A DNA stretch of 64,000 bases. It comes from UBA5066 sp046331465. GTDB lineage: Bacteria > Acidobacteriota > Thermoanaerobaculia > UBA5066. The notes beneath the pieces are model-generated. The model was not told the origin of the DNA. It saw only the letters and a program-made list of their open reading frames with translations, and made no database searches. The position numbers and the translations under genes were made by a program. The stretch lies in the NCBI GenBank assembly GCA_046331465.1, contig JAXLQV010000002.1:1-64000 (forward strand), read 5' to 3'. Shown one piece after another: positions 41,067-50,515 of this stretch (positions are counted from its first letter, which is position 1; every line of letters begins with the position of its first letter).

Positions 41067-42809
41067 TTGAAGAGAATCGCGTTCCTCGTTCTGCCGTTCG
41101 CCCTCGCCGTCGTCCCCGGCTGCTCGTCCACGTCCACGCCGAAGGGCGAGGCGAAGCCCGCACCGGCGGCCGTCTCGGAGCCCACTCCGGAGGAGAAGGA
41201 GCGCGCGGTGAAGATCGCCGAGGCCGCCCGCCGGATGGCCGGGGCCCCGGATCCCGTGCCGTCGGATGTGCACGAGGAGCCCTGGATCATCGTCACGGAC
41301 GAGGCGACCGGGAAGAAGCTCCAGCGGATCCCGAAGAGCCCGATGCTCCGGTCCGACGGGAAGAAGGTCCGCCACACCCTCCTGAACCCGGCCATGTTCA
41401 GCCTCGACCTCGTTCGCGAGGACGAGAAGTACTACTACGTCGACGCGCCTCCCGACGGGACCTCGAAGCCGAGGGCGCAGGTCGAGAAGGCCCCGGAGGG
41501 CCTCGCTCCGATCGTGGAGATCCCCGAGGGCGAGTACGAGGTCGTCGCCCCGAAGGTCTCCGCGACCCGCGTTCGGTTCGAGGAGAAGTCGGAGGGGCTC
41601 CCCACCTCGGGGTTCTGGCGCACGAACATGGACGTCGCCGACCTCGACGGAGACGGCTCGCCGGAGATCGTGACGCCCCCCCCGCGGCTCGCGAGCGGGC
41701 CGTTCCGGGTCTTCCATTACGCCGGCGGCCGCTGGACGCCGGTCCAGATCCAGGTCGAAGCTGCCGATCCGGCGCTCCGCTTCGCCTACGGCGGTGTCGC
41801 GGTGGCCGACATGAACGGCGACGGGAAGCTCGACGTCCTCGGCATCGGGCACGGCTCGGGGCCGGTCGTCGCCTACAACCTCGGCGGCTGGAAGTTCCGT
41901 ATCGAGTCGCGCGGGATGCCGAAGGAGATGACCGGCCGTTCCATCGCGGCCGGCGACGTCGACGGCGACGGGAGGATGGACGTCGTCGCCGTCTCCGACG
42001 AGCCCGAGTCGAGCCGGGCGGCCGCGGACCGGGAGCGCGCCAGGAACTACGGGAACCCGCCGCGGGAGCCGAACGCCGATCCGGCCGCCTACGTGAAGGG
42101 GTTCGACATGCGGGTCTTCCTCGGCCAGCCGGACGGGACGTTCCGCGAGTCGACGGCGGGCCTCGAGTCGGCCTGCTTCGGCTACACCCTCAGCCTCTCC
42201 GCGAAGCCGCCGGCGGGCGGGGCACCCTACTTCGTGTCGGGCTGCCGGTACCAGGGAGGCCGGGCGCTCCTCTACGAGTGGGACGCCGCCACGAAGGCGT
42301 TCCGCCACGTCGGCCGCGGGGTCGTCGAGGAGTTCGCGTTCCACAGCGGCGCGGCGGTCGGGACGTACCGCGGCTTCCCGGCGGCCTTCTCGTCCTACGT
42401 CAAGGGAAACGCCCCCGGCGCGGTCGAGAAGCCGATCCGGGGCAGCGGGGTCTCCGTCTACTACCGCGACCGCGACGCCTGGAAGGCGAAGAGGGTCGTG
42501 AAGACCCTTTCGGACGTCGGGGACGAGGCCCAGGGACTCGGGGTAGGGGACCTGAACGGCGACGGCCTGGACGACGTCGTCTGGGCGGACGATTCCGTCG
42601 GACGGGTCCGGTGCTTCTTCCAGACGGCGGCCGGGGAGTTCGAGGAGCTCGACCCGGCCCTCGAGCCGAGGTTCGTGAACCACTCTATGTCCGTCCGGGT
42701 CGTCGACGTCGACGGGGACGGGAAGAAGGACGTCGTCCTCATGTACGAGTTCCGGACGACCGACAGGACCCGGGCGGGCGGCCTGCGGTTCTTCCGGAAC
42801 CTCGGGTGA
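41067..42809 (+). CDS. FG-GAP/VCBS-repeat lipoprotein
   Basis: A 580-residue exported lipoprotein (signal with lipobox VPGCSS). Five DxDGDG-type calcium-binding repeats are visible (VADLDGDGSPEIV, VADMNGDGKLDVL, AGDVDGDGRMDVV, VGDLNGDGLDDVV, VDVDGDGKKDVVL), which usually pack as blades of an integrin-alpha-like propeller. TTG start with AGGAGAG five bases upstream. The gene follows the export permease by 71 bases and may be cotranscribed. Function unknown, likely cell-surface attached. Confidence 0.85.
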   Translation: MKRIAFLVLPFALAVVPGCSSTSTPKGEAKPAPAAVSEPTPEEKERAVKIAEAARRMAGAPDPVPSDVHEEPWIIVTDEATGKKLQRIPKSPMLRSDGKKVRHTLLNPAMFSLDLVREDEKYYYVDAPPDGTSKPRAQVEKAPEGLAPIVEIPEGEYEVVAPKVSATRVRFEEKSEGLPTSGFWRTNMDVADLDGDGSPEIVTPPPRLASGPFRVFHYAGGRWTPVQIQVEAADPALRFAYGGVAVADMNGDGKLDVLGIGHGSGPVVAYNLGGWKFRIESRGMPKEMTGRSIAAGDVDGDGRMDVVAVSDEPESSRAAADRERARNYGNPPREPNADPAAYVKGFDMRVFLGQPDGTFRESTAGLESACFGYTLSLSAKPPAGGAPYFVSGCRYQGGRALLYEWDAATKAFRHVGRGVVEEFAFHSGAAVGTYRGFPAAFSSYVKGNAPGAVEKPIRGSGVSVYYRDRDAWKAKRVVKTLSDVGDEAQGLGVGDLNGDGLDDVVWADDSVGRVRCFFQTAAGEFEELDPALEPRFVNHSMSVRVVDVDGDGKKDVVLMYEFRTTDRTRAGGLRFFRNLG

Positions 42810-42857
42810 GCGGTTCCGCCGGGGGAGACCCCGGCCGGGGTGCCCGGAATCGGATAT

Positions 42858-42883
42858 GGGGACGGAGCATATTTTTCGTCCCC
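42858..42883. repeat. REP-like inverted repeat
   Basis: Stem GGGGACG/CGTCCCC with a 12-base loop ending in ATTTTT, directly after the FG-GAP gene. GGGGACGGAGC-type palindromes are, from memory, common REP/RayT-associated repeats in GC-rich genomes. It may double as a terminator of the gene before it, but no T-run follows the stem. Confidence 0.45.
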
Positions 42884-42888
42884 AGCGC

Positions 42889-42917
42889 TTGACTTTTCCG
42901 AATAGCGCCCCTACTCT
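42889..42917 (+). promoter_or_regulatory. Sigma-70 promoter of the 505-residue secreted protein gene
   Basis: TTGACT (five of six) and TACTCT (four of six) with a 17-base spacer. The transcript would start near 42924, about 180 bases before the start codon, so a long untranslated leader is predicted. Confidence 0.6.
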
Positions 42918-43104
42918 TCCCCGGAGCAGCATGAGTGCGCCTTACTTTTTCCGCCACCTCTCTGGCCAAGACGGCTTGGGCGGTGTGCGGGTCGGAACGA
43001 GTTCCAGCGAACATACGGGAGGTGATTCGAGTATCGGGGGAGTGCCTGACTCTCAGCCGCGTCCTTTCGTTCCCATCGAACACCACGAATCAGCAGGAGT
43101 GAAA

Positions 43105-44622
43105 ATGAAGAAGTTTACGGTCTTGGTTGCCCTGGCGCTGATCGCGGCGACGGGCACGGGCTACGCCGTGACGTGCTCGCAGGATAACGTCCCGGCCGCC
43201 ACCCTCCTCGTCCCCTACTTCCAGGTCGGCGGGTCGGCCGCTGCCGGTCAGATCCCCGTGGGCGGCGTCGACACCCTCGTCGCCATCACGAACGTCTCCG
43301 AGTGGGGCGCGATCGCTCACGTCACCGTGTGGAACAAGCAGTCGGCCCCCGTGCTCGACTTCAACGTTCCGATGACGGGCTACGACGTTGCGTTCTTCTC
43401 CATGCGCGACGTCCTCAACGGCAACCTCAACGTCAACCCGAACACGCAGCAGCTGTACGGGAAGCTGGGTGAGGACCCGTGCCGCTACGACGGCAACATC
43501 GGCGAGGGGCAGGCCCAGTTCATCCGCTTCCTCCACCCGCAGTACCCGGGCGGCGACTACTTCGACTCGATCGGCTTCTACGCCACCCCGGCCTTCTCGG
43601 GCAACTTCCGCAACCGCGTCCTCGACTCCCTCGACGAGTCCCCGGCCTACACGAGCCTCAGCTCGCGCCCGGCCCAGGACACGGACAACCCGGCTTGCGC
43701 CATCGGCACGTCCGACGGCGTCTTCACGACGTCCTTCTCGGGCTACCTCACGATCGACGTCGTCAACTACTGCACGAACTGGTTCCCGAGCCAGTCGACC
43801 TTCTACACGTTCGACGCCATCGCGACCCGCGGCTGGGACGACAACGGCGGCCCGAACGTCCTCATGGGCGACGTGTTCTACATCGACCCGGCGACCGCCG
43901 GCGGCAACATCTCCGGTGAGGCCGCTGTCGCTCTCGAGTTCGACGAGCGCCTCGAGTACAGCGCGGCCACCTGGGCCGCCTCCCCCGAGAAGACCTTCTA
44001 CGCCCGCTACGGCCTCCTCTTCGACGACGCGGCGCAGAGCTTCCAGCCGGCCTTCTCGTTCCTTGGCGACGGCCGCGAGCCGCTCGGCACGGTCTATGGC
44101 TTCCGCTACCTGAACGACGCGGCCGCCGGCCTCCAGACCTGGGCGGTGATCTGGCGTTCCGACCGTTGGGACTCCGACGACACGACGGCCGTCGTGGCCC
44201 CGTCCGGCGTCAACCTCTGCGACAAGGACAAGACCACCGGCAAGAGCCTTGCCAACGGCCGCCAGATCACGATCTCCACGTGGGATAACGACGAGAACCA
44301 GAACGAGCAGACGGGCGGCGGGCCTTCCGGCGACGTCCCGGTCACCATCTACACGAACGTGTGGTGGGAGAGCAACCGGATCAACATCTCCGGGAACGGC
44401 GACATGAACCCGGCGGCCTTCAAGGGCGGCTGGACCCGCTTCACGTTCAACCCGAACAACAGCGTCAAGTACAACCAGGCCTACGTCGAGGTCGAGCACA
44501 CGGCTCCTGGCGCGTTCGTCAGCGTCGGCCACAGCGCCACCCTCCTCGACAACCAGTTCCTCTGCCCGGTCGGCTACCCGTTCGCCGATCCCGGCAACGT
44601 CGCCTTCGGCGTTTCCGAGTAA
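43105..44622 (+). CDS. Secreted protein of unknown function, probably abundant
   Basis: A 505-residue exported protein (signal KKFTVLVALALIAATGTGYA). The mature part begins CSQDNVPAATLLVPYFQVGGS and looks like beta-rich surface-exposed domains with several Trp/Tyr- and Asn/Asp-rich stretches; four Cys in the second half may form disulfides. No family recognised; a LVPYFQVD-like opening recurs, from memory, in secreted proteins of Acidobacteriota and related groups. Good AGGAG site, own promoter and a strong terminator, and codons more uniformly C-ending than the neighbours, all suggest high expression. Confidence 0.85.
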   Translation: MKKFTVLVALALIAATGTGYAVTCSQDNVPAATLLVPYFQVGGSAAAGQIPVGGVDTLVAITNVSEWGAIAHVTVWNKQSAPVLDFNVPMTGYDVAFFSMRDVLNGNLNVNPNTQQLYGKLGEDPCRYDGNIGEGQAQFIRFLHPQYPGGDYFDSIGFYATPAFSGNFRNRVLDSLDESPAYTSLSSRPAQDTDNPACAIGTSDGVFTTSFSGYLTIDVVNYCTNWFPSQSTFYTFDAIATRGWDDNGGPNVLMGDVFYIDPATAGGNISGEAAVALEFDERLEYSAATWAASPEKTFYARYGLLFDDAAQSFQPAFSFLGDGREPLGTVYGFRYLNDAAAGLQTWAVIWRSDRWDSDDTTAVVAPSGVNLCDKDKTTGKSLANGRQITISTWDNDENQNEQTGGGPSGDVPVTIYTNVWWESNRINISGNGDMNPAAFKGGWTRFTFNPNNSVKYNQAYVEVEHTAPGAFVSVGHSATLLDNQFLCPVGYPFADPGNVAFGVSE

Positions 44623-44652
44623 GCGAACCTAGGCACAGGGAATCGTCCCTGA

Positions 44653-44684
44653 GGGCGGGCGGCGCAAGCCGCCCGCCCTTTTTT
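44653..44684 (+). terminator. Strong intrinsic terminator
   Basis: Perfect 11-bp stem GGGCGGGCGGC/GCCGCCCGCCC with a GCAA tetraloop followed by six T, 31 bases after the stop of the 505-residue protein gene. Confidence 0.93.
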
Positions 44685-44748
44685 CGTTGGATTCGCGGCC
44701 GCGTCGTCACTCCTCCCGGATGCGGCGAGGCTCACCCTGATCGCGAGA

Positions 44749-44776
44749 TTGCGGAGGCCGCCGCAGGGCCTATAAT
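44749..44776 (+). promoter_or_regulatory. Sigma-70 promoter of the PKD protein gene
   Basis: A perfect TATAAT with TTGCGG at a 16-base spacing, between the terminator of the previous gene and the 1804-residue gene. Transcription would start near 44783, leaving a leader of about 75 bases with a GC-rich hairpin-prone stretch and an AAAGGGGG ribosome site. Confidence 0.6.
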
Positions 44777-44857
44777 GCCCATGTTTACTTTCCGCCCTGG
44801 GCGCGCCGGGCGCACCGCAGGGCATTACGTTGTGGGGTGTCTTTCAAAGGGGGTTTC

Positions 44858-47800
44858 ATGAACCAGGTTCCTTCGCGGCGCCGGGCTGCCCGAAACGCGG
44901 CTTTCGTCCTGTCCGCTCTCGCCCTCGTCGCGGTTCCGTCGACGAAGGTCGAAGCCCAGTGCACGCTGCTGGCGCCGGCGTCGAAGTTCGACCCGCCGAG
45001 CTCGGGACTGCCGAGCTACCTGCAGTATCAGGGGCGCCAGAACGCGCTCGGGCTCGGTGGGGCCGCCGGGGCGAAGCGCCTGGCGGTGCGGTACAACTAC
45101 GGCTTCCTCGTCTACAGCCTGGCGAGCCCCGGCTCGCCGACGCGGACCTCGGTCGAGGACATGCTCGGGGGCGACCGGTACCCGAAGAACGGCGACGGTC
45201 AGGAGCGGGTCGGCCCGGTGGCGATGTCGGAAGACGGGACGCGGGTCCTGATTCCCTGGACCGACGTGGCGGCCTACGGCACGGTCGCGATGAGCTCCAC
45301 GGGAGGCGCGTTCGCGTCGGGGGGTGACTTCCTGCCGACCGGCGAGCAGGTCCGGAGCGTGGCGGTGCTGCAGGTCGGGACGCGGTACCTCGGCTTCGCC
45401 ACGTCGGACTTCGGGGTCTACGCGGCCGACATCACGGGAGCCACGTTGGACGTCGGACCCTCGCAGAAGAACGGGATTCCCTCCGAGCTGATCCGCAACG
45501 CGGGCGTCACCTCGCCGACGGGCATCACGGCGCTGGCGGCCGGAGGCCGGTCGTACGTCGTGGCGTGGGCTTCGGACGCGGTCTCGGTGATCGACGTCTC
45601 GAGCCCGGGCCCGGCGGCGTCGGGCCTGACGGCGAACTTCACGGCGCAGGCGTACTCGAAGGCCCAGCTCGGCGTCGGGGGGAGCTTCATCACCGCCGTG
45701 GCGGCGGCCCGTCATCCGCTCAGCGGGGACCTGTACCTCCTGGCGGAGGGCTCGTCGTCGATCGGCGGCGGTATCTTCGGCTCGGCGGGCGTCGCCCTGA
45801 ACCGGGTCGATCCGTCCACCGGGGCGCTGACGCTCGTCGGCTCCTACCAGCCTCCGGCCGGGGCGAAGCGCTCTCAGAAGCAGATCACCCTGCTACCGTT
45901 CGACACCGACGTCGTGGCGGTCTTTCTCGAAGGGAAGGACGCCGGCGGCCTGCAGGCCGAGGTCCATTCCTCGGCGGACTTCGCGACCAACCTCGCGGCG
46001 ACCGTGCCGGCCTTCACGGGCCCGGGAAGCGCGCTCTCGCTGGCGACGATGAGGCCCTCGGGCGGAAACATCTTCCTCTACTTCCTCGACCAGCTCGGGA
46101 CGTACGTCGCCTCGATGGACTGCTCGACCGCGCCCAGCCCGGCGGCGGCGACGCTGACCGTGGACAAGGTCGCCTACACGGGCGGCACGGTCACGAGCGT
46201 GCCGGACGGCGGGTCGGTCTTCATCGGCGACCAGCTCCGGATCAAGCCGACCTTCTCGCCGACGGACGCCGTCGAGCCGCTGACCCAGTGGCGCCTCGAC
46301 TACGACTTCCACGACGGCAACGCGCTCGACTCGAACCCGACCACCTTCCGGGTGAAGAGCCCCGACCTCGCCTACAGCTCGGGAGCGAGCGCGCCGACGC
46401 AGGTGACGCTCGTCGGCCCCTGCGACCCGCAGGGAGGCCTGGCGGCGACCCCGTCCACGGGCGACGGTTGCTGGGCGTCGGTGACGACGAACGGCACCTA
46501 CACGGTCTCGGCGAGCCCGGACTTCGACCCCGTCACCCCGGCCGACGGCACGCTGACCATCGGCTTCGAGGTCCAGAACTCCCTGAACGGCGGCTCCTCG
46601 TCGCTGAAGACGCACCGGGTCGCGTGGAAGGTCCCGAGGCAGCTCCTGAAAAACGCCTCGATCCTTTCCGGCGGCACTCTCGAGGACGCCTCCGAGGGGA
46701 GCCCGCTGACGACCGGCTACCGCTGGTACCTCGCCCAGGCCCCCGTCGGCCAGGCGGGCGACACCACGCTTACGCTGGCGTCGTCGTGCACGGGCCCCAC
46801 CTGCGTGGCCACCGGTTTCACGACGCCCGGCAGCTACCGCTACTGGGTCTCCGTGCCCTACCACGGCGGCTTCCGGACGGCCGAGTGCCCGGGTCTCCAG
46901 GCGGACCAGGTCACCTGCTCGGGTGACGCCGCCAGGCTCGTCACCGTCACCGACGTCGTCCTCTCGCTCACGGCGCCCACGCAGGCGCTCGTCGGCGTCC
47001 CCTCGGTCACGATCACGAGCACGTCGCAGAAGGGCGTCGGCGTCACGCCGTGCCCCGCGACGGGAGCGGCGGCCGGCTTCAGCTACAACGTCTGCACGGT
47101 GAGCGGCAGCACCTGCACCGAGGGGACGTACGTCACCACGAGCCTCACGCCGACCAACCCCTTCCCCTCGAGCGGCTCGGGGACGATCACGATCCCGACG
47201 CCGGCCGAAGGGACGAAGGGCCTGAGGGTCCGCTACAGCTACACCACCGACGGCACCTGCACGACGCCGAAGGTGGCGCAGTGGCCGGCGACGGGCTACT
47301 CGCCCCTGACGGTCCTCCTCGCCACGCCGACGATCAACCTGCGCAACTCGAGCAACACCGCCGACATCACGAAGTCCCTCGGGATCTACTGGGAGCTCTC
47401 GACGGGCCAGACGGCGCGGGCGTACGCCCAGCTCAACGGCGTCAACGACCCGAACCCGCCGGCCGCCCTCGCGTGGAGCTACCGGCCCTCGGGCACGATG
47501 AGCGAGACGGCGATCGGCACGACGCAGGGGGCCGCCTTCGCGATCTCGACGGTGGGCGAGTACGAGATCGTCCTGCGCGGCTACGGCTCCGACGTCGTCA
47601 ACATCGTCGGCGTCAGCAGCCCCACCGCCGGCAGCGGCGGGAGCGGCGGCGGGGGCGGCGGAGGAGGCTCGGTCCTCACCCTCGGGTCGGTCAGCGTCTC
47701 CACCACGACGCCGACCGTGGGCCAGTCCGTCTCCGTGACGTGCAACGCCTCGGGGGGGACGACGCCGTATTCCTACGACATCGTCTTCGGCGACGGCGCG

Positions 47801-50272
47801 ACCTATTCCGGCTCCTCGAGGACCGTCTCGCACTCCTACACGTCGGCGGGGCAGAAGACGATCGGCTGCGCCGTGACCGACGCGGCGGGCGCCTTCACGA
47901 ACCAGAAGGTCACGACGATCAACGTCCAGGCGGGGAGCGGCGGCTCCTGCGACTTCGTCATCAACAACGCCCAGGGGGCGCGGATCTCCTACGACTCCTA
48001 CACGCAGCGCTACGACGCGTCGAGCGGCCAGCCGCTGACCTTCGTGGCGAGCAACGTCACCGCGGCCGTCAGCTGGGCCTTCGGCGACGGCCAGACGGGC
48101 TCGGGGAATCCCGCGACGTACACCTACGCCGACACTCAGCAGGCGGCGCACACGGTGACGATGACGTCGGGCACGTGCTCGAAGAGCTACGGCATCGACA
48201 TCACTCCCCCTGCCGGGCCGACCTTCGCCGTGTCGGACGAGTCGACGGGCGCGCCGCTCGCCGCGCCGACGGGCGCCTGGGAGGCGCGCGCCGGGCAGAG
48301 CCTGAAGTTCACCGCGACCGGCGCGGTGGGCGCCGTCTACTGGGACTTCGGCGACTTCACCTCCTCGACGGACGCGAGCCCGGCGCACACCTACACGCCT
48401 GCCGTCGACACGACCTACCTCGTGACCCTCGCCAGCAACGGGAAGACCAAGACGGGGAACATCATCGTCAAGGGCTCCACCGGCGCGCCGCTCACGGGCA
48501 CCTACTCCTACAAGTACTCCGACGGCACGGCCGTCAACCGCGCCGCCGTCGAGCCGAACAAGGCGATCACGTTCACGGCCGCCGACCTCGCGACGACGTA
48601 CACCTGGGACTTCGGCGACGGCACGGCGCTCGGTTCCGGCTCGCCGAAGGAGCACGTCTTCACCCGCGGGGGCACCTTCTCGGTGAAGCTCACCGTCGCG
48701 CGCGACGGCGTCGCGGGCAGCACGACCACGCCCTCCCCCCTCGCCTTCACGGTGAAGCCGCCGCCCGACCCGCTCCTCTGGGTCGCCGCGGGCATGGCGT
48801 TCGCCGACGGCGCGGGCGGAGCCCAGTGGCAGTCGGACCTCTCCATCTTCAACCCGGGGACGCAGACGGCCACCGTGTCGCTCGCGTTCGTTCCCGGCTC
48901 CACCTGGGACGGCGTGAAGAACGTCACCTGGGTCCAGCAGGCGCTCGTCGCGGGCGAGACGAAGTCGTACACGAGCATCCTCGAGACATTCTTCCACGCG
49001 GCCAAGCCCGCCTGGGGCGTCGTCCTCGTCCGGGGCGACAACGTCCCGGTCTCCCCGGTCATCGTGAGCCGCACCTACAACGCCGCCTTCGCCGACACCG
49101 TCGGGACGTACGGGCTCTCCGTCCCCGCGATGTCCGTCGCGAACGGAGTCAAGCCCCAGTCCGTCGCCGGCGCGAACGTCCTCGCGGGGCTCCGCCACGA
49201 CGACGCCTTCCGGACGAACCTGACCGTCGCGAACCTCAAGGACGAGGAAGCCATGGTCGAGGTCGTCTTCCGGGACGCGGCCGGCGCGACCCTCGGCGTC
49301 CCCGCGAAGCTCACCGTCGAGCCGCGCGGCGTCAAGCAGCTCAACGCGGCGCTCTCGGCCGCTCCCGACACGCCGATCGGCGGCGCGGGCTACGCGACGC
49401 CGGTCTCCCACTTCTCGGCCGAGGTGAAGATCACCAAGGGCTCGGGCGTCTACCCGTACGCGACGGTCATCGACCAGGGCACGGGAGACTCCGTCGTCGT
49501 CACGCCGGCCCCCCGCCCGTCGCCGACCTACCGCCTGCCGGGCGTCGTCCGGACCGCGACCTGGAAGAGCGACGTCGTCGTCCTGAACCCGAGCACGAAG
49601 GAGCGCAAGGTCCGGATCTCCTACTCCTACGTCCGGAGCGGGACCACCAAGCGTGCGACGCTCGACGGGACCGTGACCTTCAAGCCGTGGGAGACGCAGG
49701 TCGGCCTCGACTTCGTGAAGCTCTGGCTCGGCCTCGCCGACGACGACACGTCCGACTACGTCTCGTCCTTCGTCGACATCACCCCGGCCGTCGACGACGC
49801 GGCCCCCACCGAGCCGCTCATCATCACCGGCAAGACCTACACCGTGGTCCCCGGCGTCGGCACGAGCGGCCTCCAGGTCGACCCGTACGTCTACGAGGAC
49901 GGCATCGGGAAGGCGGCCTCGTCGAAGAGGATCCTCCTGTCCGGCCTCGAGTCGAACGCCGACGCCCGGACGAACGTCGCCCTCTTCCTCACCCCGGGCG
50001 GCGGCCTCGCGGACAGCGCCGAGGTCGACGTCAACGTCTACGACTTCCTCGGCCGCAAGCTGAGGAGCATCTGGGTCCAGCTCACGGCCGACAAGCCGAT
50101 CGCCCAGCTCAGCAACGACGAGCTCTTCGCGGGTTTGACGACGACCGACGCCGAGCGCGCCTCGATCATCATCGACAACCCGCGGGGCGTCGCCCGCGTC
50201 GGGTCCTACGCGACCGTCATCGACCGCAAGTCCCTCGACGCGACGTTCGTCGCGGGCCAGCCGGTGCCCTGA
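44858..50272 (+). CDS. Large secreted protein with four PKD domains
   Basis: An 1804-residue exported protein (signal NAAFVLSALALVAVPSTKVEA). Residues 30-420 look like a beta-propeller; about 430-920 are Ig-like beta domains; a Gly-rich hinge (GGSGGGGGGGG) precedes four PKD domains (about 940-1025, 1029-1105, 1123-1198, 1211-1301), each with the WDFGDG-type core (VFGDGATYSG, WAFGDGQTG, WDFGDFTSS, WDFGDGTALG). The last 500 residues (LWVAAGMAFADGAGG onward) contain three to four related beta domains of unknown family. Start ATG has a good Shine-Dalgarno. Presumably a cell-surface or extracellular adhesin. Confidence 0.9.
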   Translation: MNQVPSRRRAARNAAFVLSALALVAVPSTKVEAQCTLLAPASKFDPPSSGLPSYLQYQGRQNALGLGGAAGAKRLAVRYNYGFLVYSLASPGSPTRTSVEDMLGGDRYPKNGDGQERVGPVAMSEDGTRVLIPWTDVAAYGTVAMSSTGGAFASGGDFLPTGEQVRSVAVLQVGTRYLGFATSDFGVYAADITGATLDVGPSQKNGIPSELIRNAGVTSPTGITALAAGGRSYVVAWASDAVSVIDVSSPGPAASGLTANFTAQAYSKAQLGVGGSFITAVAAARHPLSGDLYLLAEGSSSIGGGIFGSAGVALNRVDPSTGALTLVGSYQPPAGAKRSQKQITLLPFDTDVVAVFLEGKDAGGLQAEVHSSADFATNLAATVPAFTGPGSALSLATMRPSGGNIFLYFLDQLGTYVASMDCSTAPSPAAATLTVDKVAYTGGTVTSVPDGGSVFIGDQLRIKPTFSPTDAVEPLTQWRLDYDFHDGNALDSNPTTFRVKSPDLAYSSGASAPTQVTLVGPCDPQGGLAATPSTGDGCWASVTTNGTYTVSASPDFDPVTPADGTLTIGFEVQNSLNGGSSSLKTHRVAWKVPRQLLKNASILSGGTLEDASEGSPLTTGYRWYLAQAPVGQAGDTTLTLASSCTGPTCVATGFTTPGSYRYWVSVPYHGGFRTAECPGLQADQVTCSGDAARLVTVTDVVLSLTAPTQALVGVPSVTITSTSQKGVGVTPCPATGAAAGFSYNVCTVSGSTCTEGTYVTTSLTPTNPFPSSGSGTITIPTPAEGTKGLRVRYSYTTDGTCTTPKVAQWPATGYSPLTVLLATPTINLRNSSNTADITKSLGIYWELSTGQTARAYAQLNGVNDPNPPAALAWSYRPSGTMSETAIGTTQGAAFAISTVGEYEIVLRGYGSDVVNIVGVSSPTAGSGGSGGGGGGGGSVLTLGSVSVSTTTPTVGQSVSVTCNASGGTTPYSYDIVFGDGATYSGSSRTVSHSYTSAGQKTIGCAVTDAAGAFTNQKVTTINVQAGSGGSCDFVINNAQGARISYDSYTQRYDASSGQPLTFVASNVTAAVSWAFGDGQTGSGNPATYTYADTQQAAHTVTMTSGTCSKSYGIDITPPAGPTFAVSDESTGAPLAAPTGAWEARAGQSLKFTATGAVGAVYWDFGDFTSSTDASPAHTYTPAVDTTYLVTLASNGKTKTGNIIVKGSTGAPLTGTYSYKYSDGTAVNRAAVEPNKAITFTAADLATTYTWDFGDGTALGSGSPKEHVFTRGGTFSVKLTVARDGVAGSTTTPSPLAFTVKPPPDPLLWVAAGMAFADGAGGAQWQSDLSIFNPGTQTATVSLAFVPGSTWDGVKNVTWVQQALVAGETKSYTSILETFFHAAKPAWGVVLVRGDNVPVSPVIVSRTYNAAFADTVGTYGLSVPAMSVANGVKPQSVAGANVLAGLRHDDAFRTNLTVANLKDEEAMVEVVFRDAAGATLGVPAKLTVEPRGVKQLNAALSAAPDTPIGGAGYATPVSHFSAEVKITKGSGVYPYATVIDQGTGDSVVVTPAPRPSPTYRLPGVVRTATWKSDVVVLNPSTKERKVRISYSYVRSGTTKRATLDGTVTFKPWETQVGLDFVKLWLGLADDDTSDYVSSFVDITPAVDDAAPTEPLIITGKTYTVVPGVGTSGLQVDPYVYEDGIGKAASSKRILLSGLESNADARTNVALFLTPGGGLADSAEVDVNVYDFLGRKLRSIWVQLTADKPIAQLSNDELFAGLTTTDAERASIIIDNPRGVARVGSYATVIDRKSLDATFVAGQPVP

Positions 50273-50295
50273 ACCGGCCTCAAACCGTACCCCCA

Positions 50296-50313
50296 AGCCC
50301 GAAACGTCGGGCT
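50296..50313 (+). terminator. First of two tandem hairpins behind the PKD gene
   Basis: AGCCCGA/TCGGGCT stem with an AACG loop, 23 bases after the stop codon, followed by a stronger hairpin with a T-run 14 bases later. Alone it is not a typical intrinsic terminator. Confidence 0.5.
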
Positions 50314-50326
50314 CACCCCTCACTTC

Positions 50327-50359
50327 GGCCCGGGCGCACCGCCCGGGCCACTTTTTTTT
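50327..50359 (+). terminator. Strong intrinsic terminator
   Basis: Nine-base stem GGCCCGGGC/GCCCGGGCC with a GCACC loop followed by AC and eight T; a textbook Rho-independent terminator for the PKD protein gene. Confidence 0.92.
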
Positions 50360-50414
50360 CGCCGGTGCCCCTGGCCGGGCCCCCGCACCGCCTCCCCGCC
50401 CGCGGCGAATACTT

Positions 50415-50442
50415 ACCGAACATTCGGTCGGTTCTGTACGAT
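50415..50442 (+). promoter_or_regulatory. Operator-like palindrome over a putative promoter
   Basis: ACCGAA-CA-TTCGGT (14-base palindrome, 50415-50428) followed after eight bases by TACGAT, a plausible -10. The palindrome lies over where the -35 should be, the layout of a repressor site; the sequence looks like TetR-family operators. It would control the AraC-type gene 70 bases downstream. Confidence 0.4.
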
Positions 50443-50515
50443 TTCGTCGAAAAGCGCTTCCCATTTGCGGCACTCCGGGTTCACAATCACCGGGCTTCGG
50501 CTGAGAGTGAGGGGT

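Noticed and set aside
42858..42883. Hairpin taken as the terminator of the FG-GAP gene
   Set aside because: The T-rich bases lie in the loop, not after the stem.
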